In this document: positions 4,053-5,189 of the stretch, one piece after another
How the letters are laid out: each line of letters opens with the position of its first letter
Position numbering within the stretch: the stretch's first letter is position 1
Assembly: GCA_030670715.1 (NCBI GenBank)
Contig: DAOVBC010000199.1
Location: forward strand, 1-5,189
Length of the DNA stretch: 5,189 nucleotides
Source: Deltaproteobacteria bacterium
GTDB taxonomy: Bacteria; Desulfobacterota; Desulfobacteria; Desulfobacterales; SG8-13
Direction of reading: 5' to 3'
Translations under genes and position numbers: made by a program
The notes under the pieces: generated by a model
What the model was told of the DNA's origin: nothing
Database searches by the model: none
The model's input: the letters and a program-made list of their open reading frames with translations, nothing else

Positions 4053-4937
4053 ATGCCTGCACTGATCGAAGTAAAAAATCTAACCAAGAAGTACGACAAG
4101 TTGCTTGCGGTCAACGGCATCTCCTTCACCATTCAGCCGGGGACGTGTTTCGGTCTGCTGGGCCCGAACGGCGCGGGCAAGACCACGACCATTGAGGTAA
4201 TTGAAGACATCATAAGGCCGACATCCGGTGATATTTTATACAAGGGGAAACCCCGCTCAAATACATTCCGTGCCGAAGTCGGCATTCAATTTCAGCAAAC
4301 AGCTCTGCTGGCCTTCCTGACGGTATATGAAACCCTGGAAACCTTTCAGAGCCTGTTTCCGAACACCTACGATTTAAAGGAACTGATAGAATTATGCCAC
4401 CTGCAGGATTTCCTGGATCAGTACAATGATCGGATATCAGGCGGCCAGCAACAACGGTTTATGCTGGCCCTGGCTCTCGTAAACAAACCCGAGCTGGTGT
4501 TTCTGGACGAGCCGTCCACCGGTCTGGATCCCCAGGCCCGGCGGAATTTGTGGGATATCGTTCAGGATATCAAGGCCAAAGGGAAAACAATCGTTTTAAC
4601 CACGCACTATATGGAAGAAGCTCAGCACCTGTGTGATGAAATCGCTATCATGGACTACGGCAGCATTATTGCCCGGGGGTCGCCGGACGAGCTGATCAAA
4701 GAATATTGCCACGGTGTAACGGTGGTTATACCGAAAAAAGGCCTGAACCCTTCCCTCTCCGAATTATCGCTAAAGTTTCACGAGATAAATAACCGGATAG
4801 AGATAAACACCGATGATTTGAATAAATGCCTGGAAGAGCTGATCGCCCATAATGTGAACCTGGCGGATATGACCGTGCGCTCACCGAACCTTGAAGATGT
4901 TTTTTTGAATTTAACAGGCCGACAGTTGCGGGATTAA
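4053..4937 (+). CDS. ABC-2 type exporter, ATP-binding subunit (DrrA/CcmA-like)
   Basis: The 294-residue nucleotide-binding subunit powers an ABC-2 family exporter on the cytoplasmic face of the inner membrane. Motifs in order are Walker A GPNGAGKT (37-44), a Q-loop region IQFQQ (78-82), signature ISGGQQQR (128-135, Ile in place of the usual Leu), Walker B LVFLDEP with catalytic E153 (148-154), D-loop STGLDP (155-160) and switch histidine H185 in TTHYMEEA. After about residue 220 comes the C-terminal extension typical of DrrA-like ATPases, ending in the SPNLEDVFLNLTGRQLRD motif. Length is normal and all catalytic residues are present. The permease gene starts 2 bases after its stop, so the two are translationally close and form an exporter. 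The ribosome site is weak (GCGGA about 12 bases upstream). Substrate cannot be told from the ATPase; drugs, lipids or polysaccharides are all handled by this class. Confidence 0.95.
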   Translation: MPALIEVKNLTKKYDKLLAVNGISFTIQPGTCFGLLGPNGAGKTTTIEVIEDIIRPTSGDILYKGKPRSNTFRAEVGIQFQQTALLAFLTVYETLETFQSLFPNTYDLKELIELCHLQDFLDQYNDRISGGQQQRFMLALALVNKPELVFLDEPSTGLDPQARRNLWDIVQDIKAKGKTIVLTTHYMEEAQHLCDEIAIMDYGSIIARGSPDELIKEYCHGVTVVIPKKGLNPSLSELSLKFHEINNRIEINTDDLNKCLEELIAHNVNLADMTVRSPNLEDVFLNLTGRQLRD

Positions 4938-4939
4938 AA

Positions 4940-5189
4940 ATGAACTTAAAAAGATTATGGGTCATGTTCATTGCAAGAAACCGGGAATTTTTTCGCGATA
5001 AGGCTGCATTCGGCTGGAACTTTATGTTTCCGTTTCTGATCGTTGCCGGTTTCGGTATTATTTTCGGCGGCAAAGAGTATTCAGAATATAAAGTCGGCGT
5101 ATTCCCCCTGGAAACAGTAGCCATCACCGGTGAAAACCTGGAAATTCCCGAAGGTTTCCGGCAAACGCGCTACATCAAATTTATCGGTT
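4940..5189 (+). CDS. ABC-2 type transporter permease, N-terminal part (cut by window end)
   Basis: ATG 4940 opens a frame that stays open to the window edge for 83 full codons. The product begins MNLKRLWVMFIARNREFFRDKAAFGWNFMFPFLIVAGFGIIFGGKEYSEYKVGVF. The pattern is typical of ABC-2 membrane subunits: a short basic amphipathic N-terminus with the N-R-E-F-x-R-D-K motif (14-21), a first hydrophobic membrane span at about 25-43, then a polar stretch that in this family begins the large extracytoplasmic loop. A ribosome-like GCGGGAT ends 6 bases before the ATG, inside the end of the ATPase gene. The 2-base gap implies co-transcription and probably coupled translation. The remaining membrane spans lie outside the window, so neither completeness nor substrate can be judged. 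Confidence 0.88.
   Translation, partial: MNLKRLWVMFIARNREFFRDKAAFGWNFMFPFLIVAGFGIIFGGKEYSEYKVGVFPLETVAITGENLEIPEGFRQTRYIKFIG

Noticed and set aside
4726..5127. Minus-strand 133-codon frame across the ABC ATPase and permease junction
   Set aside because: It spans two co-transcribed plus-strand genes with strong family motifs and is a shadow.

Overview
This window is most consistent with a chromosomal segment of a Gram-negative, probably anaerobic bacterium of the Desulfobacterota (former Deltaproteobacteria) type. The basis is gene style: a PAS/sigma-54 enhancer-binding regulator with a cysteine-rich PAS insert, SfsA, a free-standing MobB, and an ABC-2 exporter. This is an inference from gene content; no taxonomic marker is present.

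Region 1 (about 1-825) is AT-rich and looks acquired. It holds the last codons of an unrecognised gene, then a gene of the plasmid pRiA4b ORF-3 / IS1096 passenger family that starts at TTG and is cut short by an in-frame TGA. The family's acidic C-terminal tail is still readable beyond that stop. About 45 bases further on is a bulged inverted repeat with the layout of an integron attC site. The putative outer box of that repeat has an exact 9-base inverted match just upstream of the gene, where a gene cassette would begin. I read 130 to about 774 as a degenerate or solo gene cassette. A 36-base palindrome separates it from the convergent gene that follows.

Region 2 (825-3018, minus strand) is an ordinary GC-richer block of two co-oriented genes: sfsA, then a 453-residue PAS-AAA+-Fis regulator. 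The 94-base gap between them carries a good sigma-70-type promoter for the regulator, with a 20-base near-perfect palindrome over its -10 box.

Region 3 (3019-3300) is a gene-free spacer. Its main feature is an 86-base imperfect inverted repeat made of CACAGAG-type units, which looks like a dispersed non-coding repeat.

Region 4 (3301-5189) has mobB on the minus strand, which acts in guanylation of the molybdenum cofactor. Divergent from it is an ABC-2 type export operon: an ATPase followed after 2 bases by a membrane permease that runs off the window. The 236-base divergent intergenic region contains a strong candidate promoter for the ABC operon and several small inverted repeats.

No RNA gene, CRISPR array, complete insertion sequence or obvious new multi-gene system was found. 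The most unusual part is the cassette-like region at the left end.
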